A DNA stretch of 64,000 bases from Oegoconia quadripuncta (Eukaryota > Arthropoda > Insecta > Lepidoptera > Autostichidae), in assembly GCA_949316235.1 (NCBI GenBank), contig OX438747.1, positions 30,012,618-30,076,617 on the forward strand, written 5' to 3'. How positions within the stretch are numbered: the stretch's first letter is position 1; every line of letters begins with the position of its first letter. The translations under genes were made by a program, and so were the position numbers. Below the pieces are notes generated by a model that saw only the letters and a list, made by a program, of their open reading frames with translations, was not told the DNA's origin and did no database searches. Positions 25,158 to 36,431 of this stretch are shown here, one piece after another.

Positions 25158-28100
25158 ATGGAAAACAATATAATTGTGAACAATTGTGGAAGCTCAAGCT
25201 ACATATTGCGTTTAGATGCACTTGATCTGGACACAATAAGGTTTAAACACTTTATGAGAGGAAACAATACGGTGAACATTTGGAACAATACCCCCGCGGA
25301 TTTAGTTGAGTTTGAAATCTACGTTAGTAATGAGAATGACGCAAGTGACGACGAAGATGATTATGTTGTTGGTGAGTAGACCAAAAATGAACCTTAAGGG
25401 CTAAGTGATAGTGACTGATTTTCATAATACCACATGAAAAAATATGTTCTACAATAGTATAAGATAAATATGTAGTTTAACACGCTACATATCCATCTCT
25501 TGGCTCCATCATCAGATCGTCGATAAGTCTCCGCCTCCGTCGCTCAATGTAAACAACATTGGGTTTACGGTTCGGAGGTCGCGGGTTCGATCCCAGCGGG
25601 GTACATGTTGAAGTACTTGGTTTGGTTGGTGGTAGGGCATTTTAAATGTCCGCCTGGCTAGCTACCACCTTAAATTTGCCGTCAAGCAGCAATGTCAATA
25701 GGATTGTTGTGTTCCGGTTGTCAGAGATAAGATAGCCAGTCTACCATATGTGTTGGAGTTTCCGGGTCAGTACGCTTCCACTTTCGACCTCATCTTCATT
25801 ACCAGCGGTTGCAGGCGTTGGCCGCGACCCAGCTGATCACCGGACCGTTTTGTCTAAATTAATTAATAAAAGTAATTCTTTGTACAATGGATTAACATGA
25901 CTTTGTGTAACAAATAAAATCTCATTTCATTCATTCAACATTCATTTATTTTCAGCGAACACCAACACACGCCCATGTCATATATGTAACATAGACATTC
26001 CTGAGTCGTACCTGAAAGAGCACAATAATGGCGCGAAACATAAAGCAAATATGACCATAGTAGACACCGCTTTGGAAAGAACAAAAAAACATATTGGAGA
26101 AATCGTAGACGCGCCAAACACAACGCCGAGTAGTGCTACATACTACTGTGAACCTTGCTCTCTAGCTGTTAAAATAAAAAACAGGCACAGACATGAAAAG
26201 ACTGATGCCCATAATAGTAACATTGAACGAGACAGACTTTTAAATGATTTACTTGACATATATCTCAATAAAGGCAAATTTGCTTTAGTAGCTACAGATT
26301 TAGATCCTGAACCTAACATAGCGGTTAGCAATCAAGATGATAATGATACAAAAGAAAAACAAACTATAGAAGACACACATACTGGACCTAACACAGCCAT
26401 TAGCAATCAAGATGATAATGACATAAAAGAAAAGCAAATTATAGAAGACACAGATCCTGAACCTAACACAGCGGTTAGCAATCAAGATGATAATAATACA
26501 AAAGCAAAGCTAACTATAGACACAGATCCTGTCACTGAATTGGTCGTAGCAATCGATTCTCCGAAACTGTCCAATTTGAAATCGTACATAGATTTACTCA
26601 ACAATCAATTCGAATTGCCCAAAGACACAGTCTCTGTTGTTGATGAAACTCGTTTAGAAATTACCACGTTAACTGGTGACAGACTGGTGGTCCCTGCAGA
26701 CCACTTCCATGGCTACGGTACCTCGAAGGGAAAACTACAGTGCAGGGTCTGTACAATGGTCATGGTAGCAGACAAGAAGTCACATGAAATGTCCGAGGAA
26801 CATATAAATCTTATAGTGGCACCTCTCAAAGACAAGCATTGCATAAGACAGGTAATTCGTTCGTTTTGTCAATAAAAGGGATTTGCATTATAATTCTGCA
26901 GGTTTACCATGTAGCAGATGTTTTTGTAGACATTTAAAAAGTTGTATTATCTAAGGTTGTAATACCTCTACTGTCGTTCGTTAGTTGTCGAATATATTTT
27001 GTTGTAGTGAAAGACATAAGCATGCTTTCGCTCGTCGATTTCTTGACAGAGACGTGAATATCGATTGTCGCAAGCGTCCCTCGGATCACTAATTGGAGAT
27101 GTAAAGCGGTAAATACAGTAAAAAACTATATCTTACATAAAATACGGTAATATTGGGTAAAAAAACGTGTTAAATTACTACTTAAAAAATATCGCGTTCC
27201 GGCAGTAAAATGCTACGGCAGCATTGTGTTTTCACTTCATAAAAGTTCCGGGTCCATGCAACAGATGGCGCTAAGATTTCGTGCCATAATTTTCACACAC
27301 ACGGTAGTTTTCGAATAAACATTATGATTAGGTAGGTACTCATATACTCATCCGCGTGTTGGCTGCCGGACAAAACCAAGTCAACTAATCGCCGGTAGCT
27401 CAGTCGCCCACAAACAGCGGAACGGCAAGAACGCATACTCGTATGCCGCACGATATGGCGGACTGCACTAATCGGCAACGTCGCAAGAATACGCGCGCGG
27501 GATTAAAAACAAATTAAAATTTATAACGTCATATCATAAGTCGCTCGCAATTTCACCGCAATTTATATAGACGGCCATAAAATACCCGTATTTTACCAGC
27601 GTTTTTGGTAAAATTTCACAATTTTGCATCACTATCTCGAGTTTGGGGTCGGTAGATGCTGAGAGAGTATGTTCAAGTGGGGCTACACGGACGACAATAG
27701 GTGCTTCTGCGGTGTCACGCTACAAACTTTGGGGTCATCTTCTATGCTGTCCTACGTGTCCCGCAACAAGATCTCATATTTTTAGATTAAAACTCATATT
27801 TTTAATAAATAAAAAAAATAAAAAATATTTTTCTTGCATTTCTATGTGACCGATTTATAGGTTGTGAATACAGACTAAAAATTTTGGTAAAAGACTAAAA
27901 AAGAAAAAAAAATTCTTGAGGATTCTAAGAGATGGCGCTGTTTTATATTTGGATATTTCTAAAAAGATCGAAAGTTGATTTGGAAATATCAATTGCGACA
28001 ATGTCTTTACGCAGGGTCTCAGTGCCTCTCAAATAATCGCGCAACGATAAAATTTGTATGACCAAGCATGCTTTGGGGACGAGCAGCAACAGAAAATATT

Positions 28101-30461
28101 TTTCCTTTCACTTTTTAAGAGAATACAATAAATTGAATAATAATTTCAGAATTTTTTGAATTATAGCGACAATTTAGGACATTATTTATATAATTGTATT
28201 TGATCATAATAATATGTAATTAAGTTTAAATTTTTTCTTGTATTCTATAATTTGCACTAATTTCACGTTTAAAATGATTGTGAAATCTGAATGTATGAAA
28301 CTAATTATTAAGGGAACATCTTTTGTAACTACATTTCAAGCAAATAAATTATCTTATCTTATAGTAGACTATATTTATGTAAGCTGATGTCTTGATGATC
28401 CATTATTTTTTTTAGATCGATGACATTTATCATCATTGCATATTATGCAATTGTGTTCTTACTGGCGATATTGAGATCCATATCTCAAATGTGAAACATG
28501 GAAATCTGTTACAAAAAGCATTAATTGTCCCCATAGAAGTTACTGAGATCAACAAACCTGAGGAGAGTAAAGACTATTGCGACATATGTCACAAATCAAT
28601 AGGGAAGGTTACAAAGAAAACACATCGGAAATCATTAAACCACAGACTGCAGACATGCCTATCGAAAACGACACGTCATTGTCATATGAAAAAAACTGGT
28701 AATGTATTTGAAGTTATTTGTGTTGTCTGTAATACAACAGTGCCAAATGATGAAGATGATATCAATGATCACGTTAAAACGTATGCCCATGAATTCAATT
28801 ACAAATCGTTGATGGATTTAAATAAAATCACTAAACTTGGCAATTACATAAGTATGTGTGGAATATGCTCAATACGTATAATAGAAATGGAAGAGATGCA
28901 TCATATAACTGGTGCAAAACATACTGAAAAACTTGTGAAATCACTTATGCTCTCTGAGACACCTGAAAATACTTTTCAAAATAACCAAACCCAAGAAACT
29001 AAAACGGTAGAAGATTGTAATATACTTGATGACAACGCAGACGAAAAACTAGATCAAATTGTTGTTGCCGACACTTCATCGATTGTTGTTGATGAAACGA
29101 ATAATCTAATAAACACACATTACCTTATCGAGACAAGACAAAATTGGAAAACGGCATTATGCAAAGCTTGTGGTATAGAAATTTTAAATGCATTCGAAAT
29201 TATAACTAAACATTTAGAAAGCGGCGATCATTTATCGAGTTACAGTTTGTTGTTAAAATTAAACAAAGTCGAAGTTGTTAATACATTTTATGGATTCTAC
29301 TGCCACTTTTGTGATGTTTATCTAGAGATACAAACTGAAATAGAACATATTAATCATAATCATTTGCTTAGAGTCGACGGAAGTCTTGATGAGGGCAAGC
29401 TTGCCTTAAATAATTGGGTTCATAAAATAAATATTGATATACCAAACAGTAGTACCACAAATAAAAATGTGGTAAATAATGGTGAAACGAAGGTGAAACA
29501 GAACGATGACGAAATAATACACCACGAAGATTTAGAATACAAAAATTTTGACAGTTCGATCACTGGCAAGTCATATAAAATTCATTATTTAATGGAAATG
29601 AGAAAATTCAGACTTATGTGCAAAATTTGCGTTGAACAAATCCCTAATTGTGTTCATAACATTAAAGAGCATATAAAAGGCTGTAAACATAGATCAAAAT
29701 ATAATAAAATATTACTATCGCAAACTATTCAGGAACACAGTGGTGGTTACTTTTGCGAAACTTGCAACTTGGTCTTACCACGTGGCACAGAGTTTGACCA
29801 TTTTAATAATAATGAACATATTACCAAGTTAAGTAACAGACCATCCGGCAGTGGCATTGTGAGACCTCTTTTTTCAAATATTATTACAAATAAATCTAAT
29901 CAGGACAAAGAAAAGAAGGTAGAAGAAAAGGACAGGGAAGATTTGTTTGTAATTAAACCATCAAGCAGTGGTGTAAATAGCTTTGGGAAATTAGGAGTCG
30001 AACCACCGTCTACACAAGAGAAACCAAAGATAAGCGTGAGACAAAGCAAGAGGAAAGAAGAACACCAAGATTCACAAAGCGAAGCACAAAACAAAGAAGG
30101 AGCCATGAAAGTCAAAGTAAAATCAACGACCGTTGATTCGTTTACTAAATTTTTTAAGAAGTTGCAAGATGTTAAAAAAACCAAAGCAAATAACAAAGAG
30201 GGCGAACCTATAAATGATAATAACGTAATGGCATGCGATGTTTGTTCTGTAAAATTTCCAAAGACAACCGTTAACATAAACGAGCATTATGACGGAGCGC
30301 AGCACAAAGCGAAAATAGCGCTCTTGATGAAGACCAACATTAAACTCGCCCATCCGAAGACATATTTTTGTTCCATCTGCAAATCTTACTTTAGCACGAA
30401 CTCGTTGGTAAAACATTTATTTAGTGATAAGCACCAATTATTATCTAATAATATTGAATGA
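25158..30461 (+). CDS. Protein with about 13 U1/matrin-like zinc fingers
   Basis: Three exons: 25158-25371, 25956-26851, 28416-30461, with donors GTGAGT and GTAATT and acceptors TTTTCAG and TTTTTTTAG. The phases match and the total is 1051 codons. The protein has repeated Cys-x2-Cys...His-x5-His units, for example CHICNIDIPESYLKEHNNGAKH, ending CSICKSYFSTNSLVKHLFSDKH. I count three in exon 2 and ten in exon 3. This spacing is that of U1-C/matrin-type fingers, which bind RNA or double-stranded RNA as often as DNA, so the biochemical role is uncertain. Exon 1 is acidic (SDDEDDYVVG). Exon 2 has a threefold 25-residue repeat. Residue 1 is the first ATG after a CTCCTCAG acceptor at 25,140, so an upstream non-coding or coding exon is possible. 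Intron 1 holds a SINE. Confidence 0.82.
25531..25800 (+). repeat. SINE family A copy 4 in intron 1
   Basis: Box A mutated (TCGCTCAATG) and no A tail; box B GGTTCGATCC intact. A different tail-like sequence follows to 25,935. Confidence 0.75.
26303..26535 (+). repeat. Threefold 75-bp coding repeat
   Basis: Three in-frame units of about 25 residues around AVSNQDDNDTKEKQTIEDT between the second and third fingers. Confidence 0.85.
26852..28415. other. Intron 2 of the zinc-finger gene
   Basis: AT-rich, no gene. ATACGGTAATATTGGGTAAA (27,142) and TACCCGTATTTTACC (27,586) are loosely inverted and may be MITE ends. Confidence 0.5.
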
Positions 30462-30540
30462 AACTTTTACTATTAAATTACTATTCCCCTGTATTAACCT
30501 ATGTTTGTTTTATTACCTCGTATCTTCTACACAAAAAAAC

Positions 30541-30852
30541 TAATGTAAACAACATAGGGTTTACGATTCGGAGGTCGCGGGTTCGATCCCCAGCGAGGTG
30601 TATGTTTAGTACTCGATTTAGTTGGTGGTAGGGAATTTTAAATGTCCTCATGGCTAGCTACCACCTTCTTATTTATCTTCCGCCAAATAGCTATGTTATA
30701 ATAGCATTGTTGCGTTTCCTTTGTCAGAGATAAGATAGCCAGTTCCCCAAATAATGGGGTTTCCGCGTCAGTACGATTCCACCTTCGTCCTCATCTTCAT
30801 TTAACACCAGGTGTGATTGAGGTCAAGTGCTAACTGGTTGTGCATAAAAAAA
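30541..30852 (+). repeat. SINE family A copy 5, 5' end missing
   Basis: Begins within box A and runs to TTGTGCATAAAAAAAA. It lies 80 bases past the zinc-finger gene's stop codon. Confidence 0.8.
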
Positions 30853-30889
30853 ATATTACTTTTTTCTAAATTACGTGTTTCTGTAAAGA

Positions 30890-31230
30890 ATTACGCGTAT
30901 TGAATTCCGTGATCATAGGTTTGCATGGAAGAGATCGCTGTTAGCGATAAGGCCGCCTAATTTGTAGTTCCTATAAGATATTTAAATGTACGTTACTTAT
31001 TTAAACAATAAAGCGTATGTGACTGAATTGAACTGCCATAAAAATGGGCAAATGATTATTAAGTTATCAAAAGATGGGCAGGGCAAGCTCGAAGAATTGA
31101 TGGCCGTTGGAGCATGGTTCTCGAGTGGGGGACCACGCACTGGCAAGCACCACCTGATGAAGGTCGCAGGAAGTCGCTGGATTCCAACCAGTCTAATCAG
31201 AGGCCGTACCAAGTAAACCTGCGTTCCAAC
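30890..31230 (+). repeat. LINE tail with conserved hairpin, plus unassigned sequence
   Basis: GGAAGAGATCGCTGTTAGCG then ATAAGGCCGCCTAA, a short stem seen also at 49,300 and 58,625 (reversed) and 47,905. The 76-codon frame that follows is not recognised. Confidence 0.5.
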
Positions 31231-31232
31231 AC

Positions 31233-31877
31233 AAAATTTGGTACTACATAAGTTTCCTAGACGTAAACAATTACGTCTATCCTTAAGCTTGTTCAAAAAA
31301 CACCTTAGCGCACATTTAATTGAAAAACAAAAAATTGGAATTCCAAAGCGTTACCTGTAGTGGAACTTCCTATGCACTTCTCTTTTTCCTTTTGTCACAT
31401 CATTATCATTCATTTAACTTGTTATCATAATTACTACTCAACACTAGCTGTATCAACAACGGACACTTCACTCACGATTGACTACAAATGTTGACACATT
31501 TGTGCTACTGCAGCACACATTCGCTCTTTGTATTTTCTATCCTTTATACTTTTATTTGTATGTATATTTCTTTATAATTAAAAAAATGTGTAGTTCCCGT
31601 CTGCGTGTACATTTGTGGTCAATCGTGACGTGAGTGAAAAGTGTCGGTTGTTGATACAGCTAGTGTTGAGTAGTAATTTATTATGATAACAAGTTAAATT
31701 AATGATAATGATGTGACAAAAGGAAAAGAGAAGTGCATAGGTAGTTCCACTACAGGTAACGCTTTGGAATTCCAATTTTTTGTTTTTCCATTAAATGTGC
31801 CATAAGGTGTTTTTTGATCAAGCTTAAGGATAGACGTAATGGTTTACGTCTAGGGAGCTTATGTAGTACCAAATTTT
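31233..31877. repeat. Large inverted repeat (about 260-bp arms)
   Basis: 31,233-31,490 and 31,610-31,877 are inverted copies with only scattered mismatches, for example GTACTACATAAG, AAAATTGGAATTCCAAAGCG and CTCAACACTAGCTGTATCAA. Spacer 119 bases. Confidence 0.85.
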
Positions 31878-32040
31878 GCGTTCGAAAGATAAATGCTTTA
31901 TCTATCATCTATCCGTCTATCTATCTATCCATCAGACGTTTATCCCCTTATCCTTACTTCTAGGGCATTTATACTAATTGAGATCCTAACCAATTTATAT
32001 GGGGCCACCCAGGTGATAACCCTATAGTTATAGATATTGC

Positions 32041-32170
32041 AGACGGTGCTTGGTGTAGTGGTTACTCCTGCTATACCAAAAGGTTGCTGGTTCGAATCCC
32101 GCTAGGGGCATATGTTTGTATGATGAATACAGACATTGTGTAGCCGAGTTATGGATGTTTTTCATTTATA
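32041..32170 (+). repeat. SINE family B, 5' half
   Basis: Box A TTGGTGTAGTGG, box B GGTTCGAATCC then CGCTAGGGGCATATG. Confidence 0.75.
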
Positions 32171-32459
32171 TGTCGTAGATAGCGATAAATTAGCGACAGA
32201 ATTTATTATTTCAATAATGAAATGAGTATCATAATACGCGGTTAAAGGGAAGTAAACCTGGTGGCGCTGGTATCACCGGAAATGGCGCGGTGACGACGTT
32301 AACAGTTATATTAGGTCTTCACATCGAAAATGGGACACACTTTGCTACCAGCCTTCGGAGTCGGAGCTCCACTGAACACATCAACGACTGTGTGATTCTG
32401 ATTACCTACTATCACCGACGCGTGGAAGAATCCGGTGAGTCGTTATAATAAGGTTCCAG

Positions 32460-32582
32460 GGGCTCTATTTTTGAATCGCTCGTCTCTATGTCACGCTCGA
32501 TTTCTACTGAATTTCGTTCGACTTCGGAAATTTCGTATTTTTGAATCGCTCGACTGCAGCGAGTGGTCAAGACCACTCGTTA
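32460..32582. promoter_or_regulatory. Left terminal and subterminal repeats of the Harbinger element
   Basis: ATTTTTGAATCGCTCG occurs at 32,467 and again at 32,537. A perfect 9-bp stem CGAGTGGTC/GACCACTCG lies at 32,560-32,579. Likely binding sites for transposase or the Myb-like protein (inference). Confidence 0.6.
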
Positions 32583-32746
32583 CAGAAGGCGAGCGGTAGA
32601 ATAAACGTCAAATAAAGTGTCAAACAACGTCAGTTTAAATTCTCTTGCTGTCAGTGTATGGATGCGAATGTAAAGTTGTAAACGAATTGAATTTAGGATT
32701 TTTAGGATAGTAAAATGCAATAGTAATTAAGTATACTGGCGGACTC

Positions 32747-34992
32747 ATGAATTTTGAAGAATACCTAGTCCATCGTGGACTTTTAAACTTAGAGAGTGAC
32801 GAAGAGATTACTGATGAAGAAGATGGGAATTCTAGGGCTAGAAGCAATGCATTTTCTATATCTGATCGAAAATTTAAATCGGAATATAGATTAACCAAAG
32901 AAGTTGCCCAACAACTTATTGAAATGTTGAGACCTTTGATGCGAACGAGCGGACGTTCTTCAGAATTACCGATTGAAATCAAGGTCAGTATCTGTCCTTG
33001 TGCTTACCTCCCTGTTTGTCTATCATAAGAATCACTGTTCCGTATTAAAATTATGAGTGTCTACACACTGAAGCCGCCGACACAACCCGGCGGACAAGGC
33101 CAGCGGCCTTGTTTTGTACGATGTTGCCGGCTTAACCTATCCTAACCCAACTCGCCGGGCTCGTGCGCCGGGCGGCGGCCTGGGTGTGTAGCCACCCAAG
33201 GGCCTTAAAATTAAAGTACATTGATTACAAATCCCGCTAAGGGCATATGTAAGTATGAATGATGAAAACGGACATGTGTACCTACCTGAGTAATGGATGT
33301 TTATATTTATAATAGTACTATTATCATACTTTATCTAGCCTGTAGGTATGTATACCTATATGTGTTAAACTATGAATACAATTTTCAGGTACTCGCAACC
33401 TTGAATTTTTTTGCTAAAGGCTGCTACCAAAGTGCCATTGGCAATCATAAAAATGCAAAAATATCACAGGGTGCAGTATCTAAATGCATATCTGAAGTAG
33501 TCGAGGCAATGAACCACCCTTCAGTTTTTACTGAATGGGTGAGGTTTCCAAGAAACATACCAGAGATGATGGCAATATCCCAGGAGTAAGAATATATTCT
33601 TCTCTCAGTTATATAAAATAATTAAATAATTGTCTATTTTAGACATACAACAACATGGAAGGCTACCTATTTATATTTTTCAGATTCTATGAGCGTTACG
33701 GATTACCAGGGGTTGTCGGTTGCATTGACTGCACACATATTGCAATTCACCCTCCACCAAATAATCACCAATATAATGAGGCAATATATGTTAATAGGAA
33801 AGGTTACCATTCCATTAACACTCAATTGGTATGTATGTTTGCTCAATAGATTCATATCTAGGTATTAGTTGCGATATGAAGTCTGTTGTTTTGCCAATTT
33901 TTGTCTATATGATTTAAAATTTAGTGTACTAGGTAATTAGGTGTATAATTATTAATTCTTTAGTTAACTAAACTTACTTAAGTAATCAACTCACTAATGA
34001 AAAGGTAAATTTTCAGATATGTGACGCCAATTTACGCATTATCAATGTTAATGCTTTGTTTCCTGGAGGAAGCCACGACTCATTTATTTGGAACCAGAGT
34101 AATGTTTTACCAATCATGGAACAACTTTACAGGAATGGAATTGGAAGATATTATTTGATAGGTAAGAAAGGTACATTTATTTTAATAAATAAATGCACAA
34201 AAAGCTAGAGTTCACCATGCCACTCACATTAGGCAGGCTAAAAAAATGCAGCTGACCTGCAAAAGAATTTCTTGTAAATTTCTATACGGAATAAATAATT
34301 TGAATTTGAATACATATAGGCTACTTTTCACATCACCAATCTACAGGTGGAAAGCTAGTACCAAATAAAGATGAAAATGAGCATTCTTAGTGTGGAAACC
34401 ATAACCTCAGAATATCAGTATCTAATTATAAACAATTTGGTAAACACACAGTGTCATTGCCATGTCTGCCATGCAAGGAAAACACTGTAAATAATTTTTC
34501 ATAACTACCTAGATGGGTACATAGGCACATGTAATTTAATTTGGATACTCAAACATAAGTACGTACCTAATTACTGTAAAACTATTGCTTGCAGGTGATA
34601 GTGGCTATGGTCTACGACCGTGGCTTCATACACCTCTCAATGATCCGCAGCCTGGTGCTCAAGAGAACTATAACGAGGCTTTTAAAAGGGCCCGTGCAAC
34701 CATCGAAAGGTGTAATGGTGTATTAAAGACACGTTTCAGATGTTTGCTCAAACACAGAGTGCTACATTATTTGCCCGAAAAAGCAACTAAAATTATAAAC
34801 AGTTGCTGTATACTGCACAACATGTGTATTACACAAAATGTAAATATCGAAGGTGATGATGATGATGATGCTGATGAGACTGAAAATTTTGATTTCGGCA
34901 TACTAAACGCGACAGCTCATCAAGAGGGTCGGAATGCCGATCTAATTGCGGGAGAATTATTCAGAAATAATATAGTAAGAAATTATTTTTAA
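32747..34992 (+). CDS. PIF/Harbinger transposase (HARBI1-like)
   Basis: Five exons: 32747-32983, 33389-33585, 33684-33828, 34017-34161, 34595-34992. They total 1122 bases, a 373-residue protein with all phases consistent. DDE catalytic residues: Asp160 in VGCIDCTHIAI, Asp214 in GGSHDSFIWN and Glu279 in ARATIERCNGVLKTRF. GDSGYGLRPWLHTPL follows the second Asp, as in HARBI1. The first 79 residues hold an acidic segment and a helical region. It would cut and join the transposon ends in the nucleus, normally with the Myb-like partner. No inactivating change is visible. The canonical IDGTHI reads IDCTHI. A natural Asp-rich run (34,854-34,872) precedes the C-terminus. Confidence 0.9.
33056..33192. 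repeat. GC-rich MITE in transposase intron 1
   Basis: TGTCTACACACTGAAGCCGCC and GGCGGCCTGGGTGTGTAGCCA are inverted; the centre has CCTATCCTAACCC. Confidence 0.6.
33225..33310 (+). repeat. SINE family B fragment in transposase intron 1
   Basis: AATCCCGCTAAGGGCATATG then the GGACATGTG and GAGTAATGGATG segments. Confidence 0.6.
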
Positions 34993-35149
34993 GATAAATT
35001 GTTTATTTGCTACGGATAGGTTGTCAACCAATAAATCATTATTTTGTAATTACAAACATTATGAGACTAAAAACTATTTAGATGAAGCACGGGCATGAGC
35101 GATATTTAATCCCTTTATTTATTTTCTTTTATATTTATTATCTGTTTAA

Positions 35150-36260
35150 TTATTCAGTCCTCGTTTATTAAAATGAGCATGTCCTGAGTCTTGTATGTTC
35201 TTCTCAGGTATGAACAATAAATAAATTGTTTTCTTTTTAGTTTACAAAATAAAAACTTGAGTTTTAATTTTAAAAATTTGTTTTATTAAAAGAATATTTT
35301 TAGAGCACATAAAAACTATAAAATTTAACAAAATATGAATTTACATTCATAATACACTTATCTATACTTACTATTATACCTTTTATCATAGGAACATGTT
35401 TCACAATCACATCCATCCTTCTAATTCTTTATTGCAAATATTATATAAAAGATACACATTACACAGTCAAACAATATAGTTACATCACCTATATAACTAT
35501 ATTGTTTGACTGTGTACCTACCTTTTTTAACAAATTGTTTTCTTTTTAGTTTACAAAATAAAAATTTGAGTTTGAATTTCAAAAATTTGTTGTTTTATCA
35601 AAAGAACATCTTTAGATCACATAAAAACTATGAAAATTTAACAAAACATTAATTAACATTAATATTACACTTATCTATACTATTATATAAGTACCTTTTA
35701 TTATAGGAACACGTTTCACAATCACATTAATCTTTCTTATTATTATATTCTTTATTGCACCAAAAAAAAAACGAAAGTGCACAAAAGATAGTTCAAGTAC
35801 AAAGGTCTCTTTAAGAGATTTCTTCCAGGCAACCTGAATGTTGAAGTAGGAAATGAAGTAAATTTATTGCAATTATATTCTTTATTGCAAATATATAAAA
35901 GATACACAGTCAAATAACATAGTTACATCACCTATATAACTATGTTGTTTGACTGTGTACCTACCTTTTTTAACAAATTGTTTTCTTTTTAGTTTACTCA
36001 AAAAATAAAAATTTGAGTTTCAATTTCAAAAATTTGTTGTTTTATCAAAAGAACATCTTTAGATCACATAAAAACTATAAAATTTAACAAAATATTAATT
36101 AACATTCATATTACACTTATCTATACCTTTTATTATAGGAACATGTTTCACAATCACATCCATCCTAATTTTAATTCCTTATAGCAAATATATATAAAAG
36201 ATACACAGTTAAACAACATTAATCACCTTTAAACCTATGTTGTTTGACTTTGTAGTAAGG
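35150..36260. repeat. Threefold repeat with palindromes between the two Harbinger genes
   Basis: Units of roughly 300-450 bases share TTGTTTTCTTTTTAGTTTAC, TAGGAACATGTTTCACAATC and a palindrome. The palindrome arms are 22 bases (35,461-35,482 with 35,494-35,515, perfect; 35,904-35,925 with 35,937-35,958, one mismatch; third near 36,203-36,250, decayed). Confidence 0.75.
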
Positions 36261-36431
36261 AAGCACAGACATAACGCTCAGCAATATTCAGTCTTTTTTT
36301 TTTGGTTGAAAGGAGTGATGAAAAGCAAGGACCTTGGTATGGTAGCCAAAAAGGTTTTTGATGCTGCATACCTGTGTAACCTTATTAAATTAAATAGAGA
36401 TAAACATGAAAATTCGTATTAATAAATAGCA

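Noticed and set aside
30986..31216. 76-codon frame as a gene
   Set aside because: No splice support or recognisable domain; sits between a LINE tail and an inverted repeat.
35455..36255. CRISPR-like array
   Set aside because: Eukaryotic context, only three long palindromic units, no uniform spacers.
36237..36422. 61-codon frame inside the Harbinger spacer
   Set aside because: Overlaps the tandem palindromic repeats and has no recognisable content.
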